In this document: piece after piece, positions 50,245 to 58,746 of the stretch
Layout: each line of letters starts with the position of its first letter
Position numbering within the stretch: the first letter of the stretch is position 1
Assembly (NCBI RefSeq): GCF_026340655.1
Contig: NZ_JAPEOZ010000001.1
Location: 4,650,001 to 4,714,000 of the forward strand
Direction: 5' to 3'
DNA from: Streptomyces sp. NBC_01275
GTDB lineage: Bacteria; Actinomycetota; Actinomycetes; Streptomycetales; Streptomycetaceae
DNA: 64,000 bases
Translations under genes and position numbers: made by a program
The notes under the pieces: model-generated
The model's database searches: none
Told to the model about the DNA's origin: nothing
The model's input: only the letters and a program-made list of their open reading frames with translations

Positions 50245-51221
50245 GCCCCCACCCCCTCGGGCGTCTCCGACGGCTCGAACACCGGAAGCGTCAACTCCTC
50301 GTCGTACGACTCGAATCGCACCCGCACCGGCATCCCGATCCGCACCTTGTCGTACGGCACACCGATCACGTCGCTCACCATCCGCACCCCCTCGGCGAGT
50401 TCGACCAGGACGACCGCGAAGGGCCCTTCAAAGGCTGGGAATTGCGGGTGGTGCATCACGACGTACGAGAACACCGTGCCCTCGCCGCTCGCCTCGACGG
50501 CGTCCCAGTCAGGCGAGCCGCAGGCGTTGCAGCCGGGCAGCCAGGGGAAGCGGAGGACACCGCAGGGCGTGCAGCGCTGGAGGAGGAGACGGTGGTCGCG
50601 GACACCCTCCCAGAAGCCGGCGTTGTCGCGGTTGACGACCGGGCGGGGGCGGAGCTCGCGGGGTTCCGGCTTCGGCTTCGGTTCCGGTTCCGGTTCCGGT
50701 TCCGGTTCCGGTGAACGGTTGTGGGCGGGGGCGTACTTGAGGATGCGGAAGCGGTGCGTGCCGACGAGTTCGGCGCCGACCCTGACGTCCGTGCGGGTCG
50801 TGACGAAGTAGCCGGTTCCCAGCTTGGTGGTCTTGCGCCCGGACACCGACTCGATCACCGTGTCGAAGCCGACCTCGTCGCCGGGCCGCAGGGGGCGCAG
50901 GTACTCCTGCTCGCAGTCGGTGGCGACGACCGAGGTGCAGCCCGCCTCGTCGAGGAGGGCGAGCAGCTCGTCGTAGGCCTGCGCCCGTCCCGCGTGAGGG
51001 CTGACGCCGTCGAGACCTCCGAGGCCGCCCATCGTCCACGCCTGGAGCATGGTGGGCGGGGCGATCGCGTCGGGGCCGGTGTACGCGGGGTTCCGGTCGC
51101 CCATCGCCTCGCACCAGTGCCGGATCATGGGCGCGTTGACGGGATCCCGGCCGACGCCCGCGACGACCGCGGGCAGGCCCTCGTAGGCCCTCAGTCGCGC
51201 GTACAGCCCGTCGTCGTCCAC
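50241..51221 (-). CDS. chsH2: MaoC-like domain fused to a DUF35 OB-fold/zinc-ribbon domain (ChsH2-like)
   Basis: The 326-residue two-domain protein has an N-terminal MaoC-like half (APMIRHWCEAMGDRNPAYTGP, APPTMLQAWTMGGL) and a C-terminal rubredoxin-like zinc ribbon with OB fold (LLLQRCTPCGVLRFPWLPGCNACGSPDW, two CxxC pairs). This is the domain order of ChsH2, whose DUF35 half also partners Ltp2. The linker is an unusual Pro-Glu/Pro-Lys repeat (PEPEPEPEPEPKPKPEP). It is the first gene of the operon; a palindrome lies 38 bp upstream. Confidence 0.85.
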   Translation of the reverse strand: MDDDGLYARLRAYEGLPAVVAGVGRDPVNAPMIRHWCEAMGDRNPAYTGPDAIAPPTMLQAWTMGGLGGLDGVSPHAGRAQAYDELLALLDEAGCTSVVATDCEQEYLRPLRPGDEVGFDTVIESVSGRKTTKLGTGYFVTTRTDVRVGAELVGTHRFRILKYAPAHNRSPEPEPEPEPEPKPKPEPRELRPRPVVNRDNAGFWEGVRDHRLLLQRCTPCGVLRFPWLPGCNACGSPDWDAVEASGEGTVFSYVVMHHPQFPAFEGPFAVVLVELAEGVRMVSDVIGVPYDKVRIGMPVRVRFESYDEELTLPVFEPSETPEGVGA

Positions 51222-51258
51222 GCCGAGCTCCTCTCACGGACCTTACGGAAGACAGTTT

Positions 51259-51273
51259 CTGACTGTCCGTCAG
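51259..51273. promoter_or_regulatory. Palindrome CTGACtgtccGTCAG upstream of the chsH2-chsH1-ltp2 operon
   Basis: A 5-5-5 inverted repeat 38 bp before the operon's first codon, followed by another TGACTGTCA at 51281-51289. It resembles TetR-type operators. The identity of the regulator is unknown. Confidence 0.5.
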
Positions 51274-51296
51274 ATAGTGGTGACTGTCAAGGTCGC

Positions 51297-51377
51297 GGCA
51301 CTGGGGCGGGGCGGGGCAGGGACAGGAGTGGAGGCGGGGGCAGGGGCGGGGACGGGGCGGGGGCAGGGGCGGGGTAT
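51297..51377 (+). other. G-rich tract
   Basis: About 80 bases are made of GGGGC, GGGGA and GGGGT units with more than ten runs of three to five Gs on the plus strand. It could form G-quadruplexes. It lies between the ChsH2 promoter and the next gene's terminator and codes for nothing I can support. Confidence 0.7.
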
Positions 51378-51386
51378 GCGAATACG

Positions 51387-51420
51387 TCTGTGCGGCGGTA
51401 CCGAAGTACCGCCGCGCAGA
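51387..51420 (-). terminator. Strong hairpin after the curlin-like gene
   Basis: A 15-bp stem (TCTGTGCGGCGGTAC with GTACCGCCGCGCAGA, one wobble pair) closes on a CGAA tetraloop. It is positioned 65 bp downstream of the minus-strand gene at 51485. No T-run follows. Confidence 0.8.
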
Positions 51421-51484
51421 CGCGTCACACCCCACGGAGCACACCCATCACAGAAGTCCGGAGCCGGCGCACCGGCCCCTCAGC

Positions 51485-51799
51485 TCACCAGAACAGCGGG
51501 GCGAAGGCGACGGCCGTGTTGCTGTTGCCCTGATTGACGGCCGTGAACGCGGAGCCGTTGACCTGGGCGGTGTTGCTCTGGTTCGAGGCGCCGGAGCCGA
51601 CCGCGTTCTGTTGTGTGGTGGACGCGTTGCCGTTGTTGTCGTGCCCGACACCACTGCCGACGATGCTCGCGACACCCGCGTTCGATCCGTCGTCCGCGAA
51701 GCCGCCGTTGTCCGCCGCCGCAACGCCGGCGAAGAGAGCGGCTGCCAGCGGGAGGGCGGAGACGGCGGCGATGACGCGGGCGGTACGGATGCTTGCCAT
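51485..51799 (-). CDS. Small secreted Asn/Gln/Gly-rich protein with curlin-like repeats
   Basis: The 104-residue product has a clear signal peptide (SIRTARVIAAVSALPLAAAL, then FAGVAAA). The mature part has no cysteines and is built of NxxNxA-type segments: GSNAGVASIVGSGVGHDNNG, ASTTQQNAVGSGASNQSNTA, QVNGSAFTAVNQGNSNTAV, ending AFAPLFW. The spacing of Asn and Gln resembles rodlin and curlin (CsgA) repeats that form amyloid fibres on the surface. GGAGGAACACC directly precedes the ATG. It may be an aerial-hypha or spore coat component, which is an inference from sequence style only. Confidence 0.8.
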   Translation of the reverse strand: MASIRTARVIAAVSALPLAAALFAGVAAADNGGFADDGSNAGVASIVGSGVGHDNNGNASTTQQNAVGSGASNQSNTAQVNGSAFTAVNQGNSNTAVAFAPLFW

Positions 51800-52156
51800 G
51801 GTGTTCCTCCAGAACATTCAGAACATGAACTACGGCTTCCACCAGGGCAGTTGGCCGACCGCCCCGGAGTTCGTGCTCGACGTCGCGAGACCAGAGTTGC
51901 CCACCGAATCCCCGGCGAACCACCCTGGAAGCCGTGATTAGCACGCAAGCGTGATGACAAGTCGATAAACCCCTTGCACCACTTTTCTTCCCCGATACCC
52001 ACCAATCCCCGGCAACTCGGACACCCTCCCCTCGGACCCCACACCAGGCGAAGCGTTCCGCCATGAATCCAACAATTCCAGCTGGGCCACCCCGCCCCGG
52101 GCGAGTCGCCCACCCGCCCCCTTCCCTTTTTCGAACACATGTACGACCATGGAGGC
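51800..52156. other. Intergenic region between divergent genes
   Basis: This 357-bp stretch holds the upstream regions of the curlin-like gene and the Prim-Pol gene. Two near-copies of GAACATTCAGAACATGAA-type sequence occur just beyond the curlin-like start (51813-51830). No gene is supported. Confidence 0.4.
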
Positions 52157-53326
52157 ATGGCCCCCACCGACCGGAACCGGTACGGGCACCCCCGACAGGC
52201 CGCTGCCCTGGCCCTCGCCCACGCCCTCTCGGCCGCCGAGCGCGGCCTGGCCGTCATCCCCCTGTCCCGGACGAAGCTCCCCGCCCTGCGCTCCCCCCAC
52301 CGCGACGACCCCGCCGCCGCCCCGCCCTGCCACGGCGAGTGCGGCCGCTTCGGCCATGGCGTGTACGACGCCTCCACCGACCCAGCACGCATCCGCGCCC
52401 TGTTCGCCGCCGCCCCCTGGGCCACCGGCTACGGCATCGCCTGCGGACTGCCTCCGCACCATTTGATCGGGGTCGATCTGGACACGAAGGCGGGGGTTGG
52501 GACGGGGGCGGGGACCGGCGCCGACGCGGGGACCGGCGCTGACACGGGCGCGGGCGCTGCCGCTGGGACGGGCGCGGGCGCTGCCGCTGGGACGGGTGCG
52601 GGCGCTGCCGCTGGGACGGGCGCCGGGACGGGCGCTGGGACTGGCGCGGGCGCTGCGAGTGGGACTGGCGCCGGGACTGAGACTGGCGCTGGTGTTGGAA
52701 CGGGAACTGGGGCCGGGACTGGAACTGGAACTGGGACCGGTGCCGGGCTGGACTCCGCCGCGGCCCTGCGCGAGCTGGCCCTGCGCCATCTGTTCACCAT
52801 CCCGCCCACGGTCGTCGTCCTCACCCCGTCGGGCGGCCGCCACATCTGGCTCACCGGTCCGCCCGACGTCGTCGTCCCCAACTCGGCGGGCCGACTGGCC
52901 CCCGGCATCGACATCCGGGGCGCCGGCGGCTACCTGGTCGGCCCCGGCTCCCGCACCGACCACGGCGTCTACGCCACCTCCCCCGGCACCGCCCATCTGG
53001 CCCCCGCGCCCTGCCCGCGCGCCCTCCTGCGCCTCCTGCTTCCGCCGCCCCGCAGCCACCGCCCCGCCACGGCCACCCCGACCTCGACGGCTGGCGGCGC
53101 CCATGGCCACGGCCTCGTCCAGTTCGTCCTCGCCGCCCACGAGGGGCAGCGCAACACCCGCCTGTTCTGGGCAGCCTGCCGCGCCTACGAGGACGGCATC
53201 GGCCCTGAGCTCACCGAGGACCTGATCGACGCGGCCGTACACACCGGCCTGACGGCACGTGAGGCACGGGGGACGGTGATGTCGGCGGCTCGGATGGCTG
53301 GGGGGCGGTTGGAGGGCGGGGGGTGA
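52157..53326 (+). CDS. Bifunctional primase/polymerase (Prim-Pol) domain protein with low-complexity insertion
   Basis: The 389-residue protein belongs to the archaeo-eukaryotic primase superfamily. It has AALALAHALSAAERGLAVIPLSRTKLPAL, ATGYGIACGLPPHHLIGVDLD with the metal-binding acidic pair, TPSGGRHIWLTGP with the conserved His, and APGIDIRGAGGYLVGPGS. A C-terminal helical PriCT-like part includes RNTRLFWAACRAYEDG. About 80 residues of Gly-Thr-Gly-Ala repeats split the domain straight after GVDLD. An in-frame ATG 18 bases upstream is an alternative start; neither has ideal ribosome spacing. No helicase domain is attached. Confidence 0.85.
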   Translation: MAPTDRNRYGHPRQAAALALAHALSAAERGLAVIPLSRTKLPALRSPHRDDPAAAPPCHGECGRFGHGVYDASTDPARIRALFAAAPWATGYGIACGLPPHHLIGVDLDTKAGVGTGAGTGADAGTGADTGAGAAAGTGAGAAAGTGAGAAAGTGAGTGAGTGAGAASGTGAGTETGAGVGTGTGAGTGTGTGTGAGLDSAAALRELALRHLFTIPPTVVVLTPSGGRHIWLTGPPDVVVPNSAGRLAPGIDIRGAGGYLVGPGSRTDHGVYATSPGTAHLAPAPCPRALLRLLLPPPRSHRPATATPTSTAGGAHGHGLVQFVLAAHEGQRNTRLFWAACRAYEDGIGPELTEDLIDAAVHTGLTAREARGTVMSAARMAGGRLEGGG

Positions 53327-53538
53327 CGGGGGCGATGGGGGTGACCTGGGGTGATGGGAGGGGTGGCGGGAGGTGCGGCTGGGGCCGAGGGGGCGTTCAC
53401 CGGCTGGTTCCTGGTTCTGATGTACTTCCCCGCGAAGGGGGAATCCGCCATGACCACGACACCAGCACCCAAACCGACACCGGTGCCGACACCGGTGCCG
53501 ACACCGAACACCGACGGCCCTGGGGCGGGTGTTTAGCG

Positions 53539-54051
53539 ATGGGCCGACTCTGGGACAGGCTCACCGGCACCAGGTACCCCGCCAGCGGTGTCGCGCCGCT
53601 CTCCGCCGCCGACGTCCGCTCCGCGCTGCTCGCGCTCAACGGCCCGGAGGTCCCCTTCCGCGTCCGCAACGCCCTCCCCGCGGAGAAGGCCGATCTGGTG
53701 GCGGAGCGAAGGGTCCTGATGCCCGCCACGGGCTCCGGCTCCACTCGTAGGCAGGTCGAGCGGACCATGAAGACCCGGATGCGTCTGGACCCCGCGAAGC
53801 GCGAGCTGCGGTCCCTCGACGAGCAGTGGGAGTCGACGCTGATCGGGGACCCGCCCCGGCGGAGCCTGTCCCGCACCTACGGCCGCGGCCCGGCGCCCCA
53901 GTCCTCCCGTGAGTGGACCTACGAACGCGGCCCCGACGGCCGCCGCCACAAGGTCGAGACGTTCCGTTTCGACTCCCGGGACATGAGGAACCCGCTCCGC
54001 GACACGATCGTCGGCTCGGGGTGGACGTGGCGGGGCGTGTTCCGGCTGTGA
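53539..54051 (+). CDS. Hypothetical basic protein
   Basis: The 170-residue product begins GRLWDRLTGTRYPASGVAPLSAADVRSALLALNGPEVPF, has a helical, charged centre (VERTMKTRMRLDPAKRELRSLDEQWES) and a basic, Gly-rich C-terminal half ending SGWTWRGVFRL. Codon bias and protein-like sequence support it. No domain is recognised. GGGCGGGT precedes the ATG. The 210 bp between it and the Prim-Pol gene contain a tiny open frame with a (CCGGTGCCGACA) repeat that I do not call a gene. Confidence 0.65.
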   Translation: MGRLWDRLTGTRYPASGVAPLSAADVRSALLALNGPEVPFRVRNALPAEKADLVAERRVLMPATGSGSTRRQVERTMKTRMRLDPAKRELRSLDEQWESTLIGDPPRRSLSRTYGRGPAPQSSREWTYERGPDGRRHKVETFRFDSRDMRNPLRDTIVGSGWTWRGVFRL

Positions 54052-54160
54052 CCCGCGCCGCCGAAGCTCTTCGGGCGGCTCGAGAACGACGGGCCCAGAA
54101 CAACGCCCCGGGTCCCGACGAGGGGTGCCCGGGGCGATGCCCGTCAGGTGGTGCGGCCGG

Positions 54161-54634
54161 TCATCCGAACTGGCCGGGCTGGTAGTCGCCGGCGGGCTGC
54201 TGGACGATGACGTTGACGCGGTTGTAGGCGTTGATCAGGGCGATGAGGGACACCAGGGCGGCGAGTTGGTCCTCGTCGTAGTGCTTGGCGGCGTTCGCCC
54301 AGGCCTCGTCCGTGACGCCGCCGGCCGCGTCGGCGATACGGGTGCCCTGCTCCGTCAGCTCCAGGGCGGCGCGCTCGGCGTCGGTGAAGACCTTGGCCTC
54401 CCTCCAGGCCGCGACCAGGTGGAGGCGGGTCGGGGTCTCCCCGGCGTGTGCGGCGTCCTTGGTGTGCATGTCGGTGCAGAAACCGCAGCCGTTGATCTGA
54501 CTGGCGCGGATCTTCACCAGCTCCTGCGTCGCGGCGGGCAGCGTCGAGTCCGAGACCACCTTCCCCGCCGAGTTGATGTGCCTCAGGAACTTGCCGGCGA
54601 GCGGGTGACCGAAGAGGTTCAGACGAGCTTCCAT
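54161..54634 (-). CDS. Carboxymuconolactone decarboxylase / AhpD-like alkylhydroperoxidase
   Basis: The 157-residue all-helical CMD domain has the redox pair in GCGFCTDMHTKDA, preceded by LPAATQELVKIRASQ and followed by HLVAAWREAKVFTDAERAAL. The CxxC followed by His is the peroxidatic site of AhpD-type enzymes, which protect against peroxides or simply act as thiol reductases. GGAG precedes the ATG at 54634. The gene stands alone on its strand, beyond a terminator that serves tRNA-Ser. Confidence 0.9.
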   Translation of the reverse strand: MEARLNLFGHPLAGKFLRHINSAGKVVSDSTLPAATQELVKIRASQINGCGFCTDMHTKDAAHAGETPTRLHLVAAWREAKVFTDAERAALELTEQGTRIADAAGGVTDEAWANAAKHYDEDQLAALVSLIALINAYNRVNVIVQQPAGDYQPGQFG

Positions 54635-54740
54635 GGTGAACTCCTGTGCCGTTGTCGATGGGTTCACCTGTCTGACGGAACGCCTCGACCGGATGTGACA
54701 GGAGCGAGTGTGACGTGCGTCTCCCTACCGGGAAACGGAA

Positions 54741-54773
54741 CGGCCCCTGACCGTTGCACCTGGTCAGGGGCCG
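54741..54773 (-). terminator. Terminator of tRNA-Ser(TGA)
   Basis: A perfect 12-bp stem CGGCCCCTGACC / GGTCAGGGGCCG with a 9-base loop lies 28 bp beyond the tRNA 3' end; TTCCGTTTCC follows on the transcribed strand. Confidence 0.88.
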
Positions 54774-54800
54774 ATCACGCCGTTCACGCCGTACTCGAAG

Positions 54801-54887
54801 CGGTGGGTGTGGGATTTGAACCCACGGTGACATCGCTGCCACGACGGTTTTCAAGACCGTTCCCTTAGGCCGCTCGGGCAACCCACC
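54801..54887 (-). tRNA. tRNA-Ser(TGA)
   Basis: The 87-nt class II tRNA has acceptor stem GGTGGGT/ACCCACC, anticodon loop CTTGAAA (anticodon TGA) on an ACGGT/ACCGT stem, a long variable arm, and a T arm with GGTTCAAATCC. It reads UCA, UCG and UCU. Confidence 0.97.
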
Positions 54888-54983
54888 TGCGCCCTGCCCA
54901 CCTGGGGCGGAGCGGGTACAGCGTACCGGCACCGCGCAGGGAGCGGGCTGCATGGTCCACACAGGGGCCGCCGGCCTTCGTTC

Positions 54984-55862
54984 TCAACCGGCTTCCGGTG
55001 TGGCGTCCGAGAAGTCGTACACGGCCCATTCGGTGATCGGGACGTATCCGAGGCGTTGGTAGAGGGCGTTGCTGGTGGGGTTGGCGGGGTCCGCGTAGAG
55101 GACGACGTCCGTCGCGCCCGCGGCCAGCGCGGCCCTGCTCACCTCGACCGTCACGGCGCCCGCGTAGCCGCGACCCCGGAGGCGGGCCGGGGTGTAGACG
55201 GGGTCCACTCGAACCATGCCGGCGACCATCGAGGTCACGGCTGCCATGGAGGCGGGAGTGCCGTCCGGGGTCTCCCAGAACGTGAAGTGTCGGTCGGCGA
55301 AGCGTGAGCCGGCCCAGGAGTCGGCGTCCACGGCGGGGAGTTCTCCGACGGCGGCGCAGAACTCGCCGCAGAAGCGCACGAGTTGCTCGTGGTCCTGCTC
55401 GCTCACGACGCGACCTCGGCCCTCCGGCAGCGGCTCCGGCGGGATGAGCGTGCCGAGACGGTACAGCCGGATCCGCTTGCTGAGCGTCGGTGTTGCGCCC
55501 GTGCGCCGCTGCCACGCCTCGGCGAAAGCGGTGGCGGTGTCGTGGGCCGCGCTGACGTAGGGAAGGGAGTGCCCGAGCCCGGCCAGGTGGGCGGCGAGGG
55601 TGTCGGCCTGCCCGGGGGTGAGGGGGGTGACGCTCAGGCCGCGGGACGGGAGGCGGTAGAAGACGGCGCCGACCTCGCCCCCTGGCTCCAGTCGGCCGAA
55701 AACGGTGGCTGCGGGGCCGTGCGCGTCCGCCTGGCGTGTTCGCAGCTTCTCGACCGTCGTCAGCGGCGTGTTGTGCAGGGCGGGCCGTGAGCGCAGGAAC
55801 TCTCCGGCTCGGGCGAGGAAGTCGTCGACGTCCTCTGTGAGGTGCCAGTCATCCGGTCGCAT
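54984..55862 (-). CDS. GNAT family N-acetyltransferase
   Basis: The 292-residue protein has a divergent N-terminal half (likely a degenerate GNAT or substrate domain) and a C-terminal GNAT domain with VRVDPVYTPARLRGRGYAGAVTVEVSRAAL (acetyl-CoA pyrophosphate loop) and VVLYADPANPTSNALYQRLGYVPI. It acetylates an amine; the substrate is unknown. It begins at an ATG at 55862 without a strong ribosome site. The region just upstream (55920-55985) holds a weak CCTACGACGA repeat. Confidence 0.88.
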   Translation of the reverse strand: MRPDDWHLTEDVDDFLARAGEFLRSRPALHNTPLTTVEKLRTRQADAHGPAATVFGRLEPGGEVGAVFYRLPSRGLSVTPLTPGQADTLAAHLAGLGHSLPYVSAAHDTATAFAEAWQRRTGATPTLSKRIRLYRLGTLIPPEPLPEGRGRVVSEQDHEQLVRFCGEFCAAVGELPAVDADSWAGSRFADRHFTFWETPDGTPASMAAVTSMVAGMVRVDPVYTPARLRGRGYAGAVTVEVSRAALAAGATDVVLYADPANPTSNALYQRLGYVPITEWAVYDFSDATPEAG

Positions 55863-56040
55863 GCCTCATGCTTTCCCACGCTGCCGGTGTGCGTCCGTGG
55901 TTCTTCTGCAACCTGGTGGGACAGGACCTACGACGAACAGGACCTCGAACAGGGTCTACGACGAAAAGGACCTACGACGAAGGGGTGCCCCTCAGTGAGA
56001 GGCACCCCGTTCCCTTGAGCCGCCTGGGCGACCCGCTACG

Positions 56041-57588
56041 TCAGCTGTCGCCCTTGCGGGAGCCGAGGGTGAGGTCGACGGTGTGGGACTTGCCGTCGCG
56101 CTCGTAGGTGATCGTGACCTTGTCGCCGGGCTGGTGGGTCCAGATCTCGCCGATGAGGGTCGGGCCGCTGTCGATCACCGTGCTGTCGAGCTTGGTGATG
56201 ACGTCCCCGGGCTTGAGGCCGGCCTTGGCGGCGGGGCCGCCCGACTCGACGGCGGAGGCGCCGCCCGCGCCCTGGTCGGTGATCTTCGCGCCGCCCGTGG
56301 AGTCCTCCAGGGAGACGGACGCGCCGATCTTGGCGTACACGGGCTCGCCGGTCTTGATCAGCTGCTGGGCGACGTACTTGGCCTGGTTGATCGGGATGGC
56401 GAAGCCGAGGCCGATCGAACCGGACTGGGTGGTGCCGCCCAGGCCGCCGCTGCCGGTGGACTGGATCGCGGAGTTGATGCCGATGACGTTGCCCGACGCG
56501 TCGAGCAGCGGGCCGCCGGAGTTGCCCGGGTTGATCGAGGCGTCGGTCTGCAGGGCGCTCATGTAGGAGGCGTTGCTGCTGGTGCCGTCGCTGGAGGCGA
56601 CCGGGCGGTTCTTGGCGCTGATGATGCCGGTCGTCACGGTGTTGGACAGGCCGAAGGGCGCGCCGATCGCGATCGTGGAGTCGCCGACGGCCACCTTGTC
56701 GGAGTCGCCGAGGGTGAGGGGCTTGAGGTCCGAGGGCGCGTTCTTGAGCTTGATGACCGCGACGTCGTAGCCCTGCGCGTGGCCGACGACCTCGGCGTCG
56801 TACTTCTTGCCGTCGGGGAAGGTCGCCGTCAGCTTGCCGCCGTCGACCGCGTCCGCGACGACGTGGTTGTTGGTGACGATGTGGCCCTGGGTGTCGAAGA
56901 CGAAGCCGGTGCCGGTGCCGCCCTCGCCGCTGCTGGACTCGGCCTCGATGGTGACCGTGCTGGGCAGGGCCTTGGCCGCGACCCCGGCGACCGTGCCCTC
57001 GTCGCGCTTGACGTCGCCGCCGCTGGTGGAGGCGGAGACGGTGGTCGAGCCGCTGTCGTCGTCGTTCTTGGCGAGCGTGTAGCCGAGACCGCCGCCCAGA
57101 CCGCCCGCGACCAGCGCGGCCACGAGGACGGCGGCGACCAGGCCGCCGCGACCGCGGCCGGACTTCGGGGCGGGCTGCTGGTAGGAGGCGCCCCAGACGG
57201 CGCCGCCGTCAGCGGAACCGTCACCGGAGCCGCCGCCGTACGCCTGCGCGGCCGGGGCGGCGGCTCCGTCGCCGTACGCGTGCGTGCCGGCGCCGCTGTC
57301 GGCGTAGGCCGGGGTGGGCGGCGGCGGGGGCGGCCACGCGCCCTCGGCGGCGGCCGGGGCGGCCTGCGGCGAGACGGGCGGGGGCCAGTCGCCCTGGGCC
57401 GGGGAGGAGACGTGGGCCGGCTCCGGGGCCTGCGGGGGCGTCGTCGGAAGCTGGGTCGTGGGCGCGCCGGCGTCGGACGCGGGCGTCTGCGGAGGGGCCG
57501 AGGGAGGAGAATCCACCGGCACGGGGGGTGCGGACGGGGCCGGGGGTACCTGTGTGCCCTCGCTGGTGCCCTCGTTCTCGGTGCTCAC
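56041..57588 (-). CDS. HtrA/DegP-like S1C serine protease with PDZ domain, membrane anchored
   Basis: The 515-residue protein has a 140-residue Pro/Ala-rich cytoplasmic tail, one membrane helix (GLVAAVLVAALVAGGLGGGL) and an extracytoplasmic trypsin-like domain. The triad is His in TNNHVV, Asp in YDVAVIKL and Ser in GNSGGPLL. A C-terminal PDZ domain (GGPAAKAGLKPGDVITKLDS) is present. It degrades or refolds damaged exported proteins. The GTG start has GAGGAG upstream. A close match to the usual Streptomyces HtrA layout makes the call firm. Confidence 0.95.
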   Translation of the reverse strand: MSTENEGTSEGTQVPPAPSAPPVPVDSPPSAPPQTPASDAGAPTTQLPTTPPQAPEPAHVSSPAQGDWPPPVSPQAAPAAAEGAWPPPPPPTPAYADSGAGTHAYGDGAAAPAAQAYGGGSGDGSADGGAVWGASYQQPAPKSGRGRGGLVAAVLVAALVAGGLGGGLGYTLAKNDDDSGSTTVSASTSGGDVKRDEGTVAGVAAKALPSTVTIEAESSSGEGGTGTGFVFDTQGHIVTNNHVVADAVDGGKLTATFPDGKKYDAEVVGHAQGYDVAVIKLKNAPSDLKPLTLGDSDKVAVGDSTIAIGAPFGLSNTVTTGIISAKNRPVASSDGTSSNASYMSALQTDASINPGNSGGPLLDASGNVIGINSAIQSTGSGGLGGTTQSGSIGLGFAIPINQAKYVAQQLIKTGEPVYAKIGASVSLEDSTGGAKITDQGAGGASAVESGGPAAKAGLKPGDVITKLDSTVIDSGPTLIGEIWTHQPGDKVTITYERDGKSHTVDLTLGSRKGDS

Positions 57589-57885
57589 AGCTCTTCTCCT
57601 CGATCCACGGCTGTTGTCGTCGGTCGCACTAGGTCACGCTCGCCCGCGCTCGTTCGCGTGGGTTCGGTTCACGCTCATTCACGCTGTGTCGTCGACCCGG
57701 CGCGCTGAAGCTGTGCGTGTGCTTTTGTATGTCTCAGCTTTTCCCACGGGCCGTCAGAGCACCATAAGCGGTGGCTGTGGGTCCATGGCCATCCTTTATA
57801 AGGTGCATTTCGCACAAAAAGCGCGCATCCCCGAAACATCTCAGACGGTTCTCAGACGACCGGCCCCCGGTGGCACCATGACGCG
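57589..57885. other. Divergent promoter region of the protease and GDPD genes
   Basis: The 297 bp between divergent starts contain a locally AT-rich patch around 57790-57825 (CCTTTATAAGG and a run of A), unusual for this genome and a likely promoter zone. No gene is seen. Confidence 0.45.
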
Positions 57886-58746
57886 GTGACCCACGCACGG
57901 CAGCAACACATTCAAGTCGTCGCTCACCGCGGTGCCTCCGAGGAGGCTCCCGAGCACACCCTGGCCGCTTACAAGAAGGCGATCGAGGACGGCGCGGACG
58001 CCCTCGAGTGCGACGTACGGCTGACCGCGGACGGCCATCTCGTCTGCGTGCACGACCGACGCGTCAACCGCACGTCCAACGGCCGCGGCGCGGTCTCCGC
58101 CCTGGAGCTCGCCGACCTCGCGGCGCTGGACTTCGGCTCCTGGAAGACCCGGGAGGCGCGCGAGGCCTGGCCCGCGCGTGGCGAGGGGCCCGAACAGGAG
58201 CCCGACGAGGAGCCCGACTGGGAGTTCCGCCCCGAGGACCGCGAGGACACCTCCGTACTGACCCTGGAGCGGCTGCTGGAGCTCGTCGCCGGTGCGGGGC
58301 GGCGGGTCGAGCTGGCCATCGAGACCAAGCATCCGACGCGCTGGGCCGGACAGGTGGAGGAGCGGCTGCTGGTGCTCCTGAAGCGGTTCGGCCTGGACGC
58401 GCCCGCGTCGGCGGCCGAGTCGCCAGTGCGGATCATGAGCTTCTCGGCGCGTTCGCTGCATCGCGTGCATGCCGCCGCGCCCACGCTGCCGACGGTCTAC
58501 TTGATGCAGTTCGTCTCGCCCCGGCTGCGCGACGGCCGGCTGCCCGCCGGGGTCCGGATCGCGGGCCCCTCGATGCGGATCGTGCGCAGCCATCCCACAT
58601 ACGTCGAGCGGTTGAAGCGGGCCGGACACCAGGTGCACGTGTGGACCGTGAACGAGCCGGAGGACGTCGACCTCTGCGTCGAGCTGGGCATCGACGCGAT
58701 CATCACCAACCGCCCGCGCGCGGTGCTGGACCAGCTCGGCCGCTGA
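57886..58746 (+). CDS. Glycerophosphodiester phosphodiesterase
   Basis: The 286-residue TIM-barrel enzyme has VVAHRGASEEAPEHTLAAY, DALECDVRLTADGHLVCVHDRR (catalytic His pair and metal-binding Glu/Asp), ELAIETKHPTR and a C-terminal VHVWTVNEPEDVDLCVELGIDAIITNRP. It cleaves glycerophosphodiesters to glycerol-3-phosphate and an alcohol. There is no signal peptide, so it is cytoplasmic. An acidic insert (PEQEPDEEPDWEF) lies mid-protein. The GTG start is divergent from the HtrA gene. Confidence 0.93.
   Translation: MTHARQQHIQVVAHRGASEEAPEHTLAAYKKAIEDGADALECDVRLTADGHLVCVHDRRVNRTSNGRGAVSALELADLAALDFGSWKTREAREAWPARGEGPEQEPDEEPDWEFRPEDREDTSVLTLERLLELVAGAGRRVELAIETKHPTRWAGQVEERLLVLLKRFGLDAPASAAESPVRIMSFSARSLHRVHAAAPTLPTVYLMQFVSPRLRDGRLPAGVRIAGPSMRIVRSHPTYVERLKRAGHQVHVWTVNEPEDVDLCVELGIDAIITNRPRAVLDQLGR

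Noticed and set aside
53450..53536. A 28-codon frame with Pro-Thr-Pro-Val repeats
   Set aside because: It is made almost entirely of a CCGGTGCCGACA repeat. Although GGGGGAA lies upstream of the ATG, nothing shows that it is translated.
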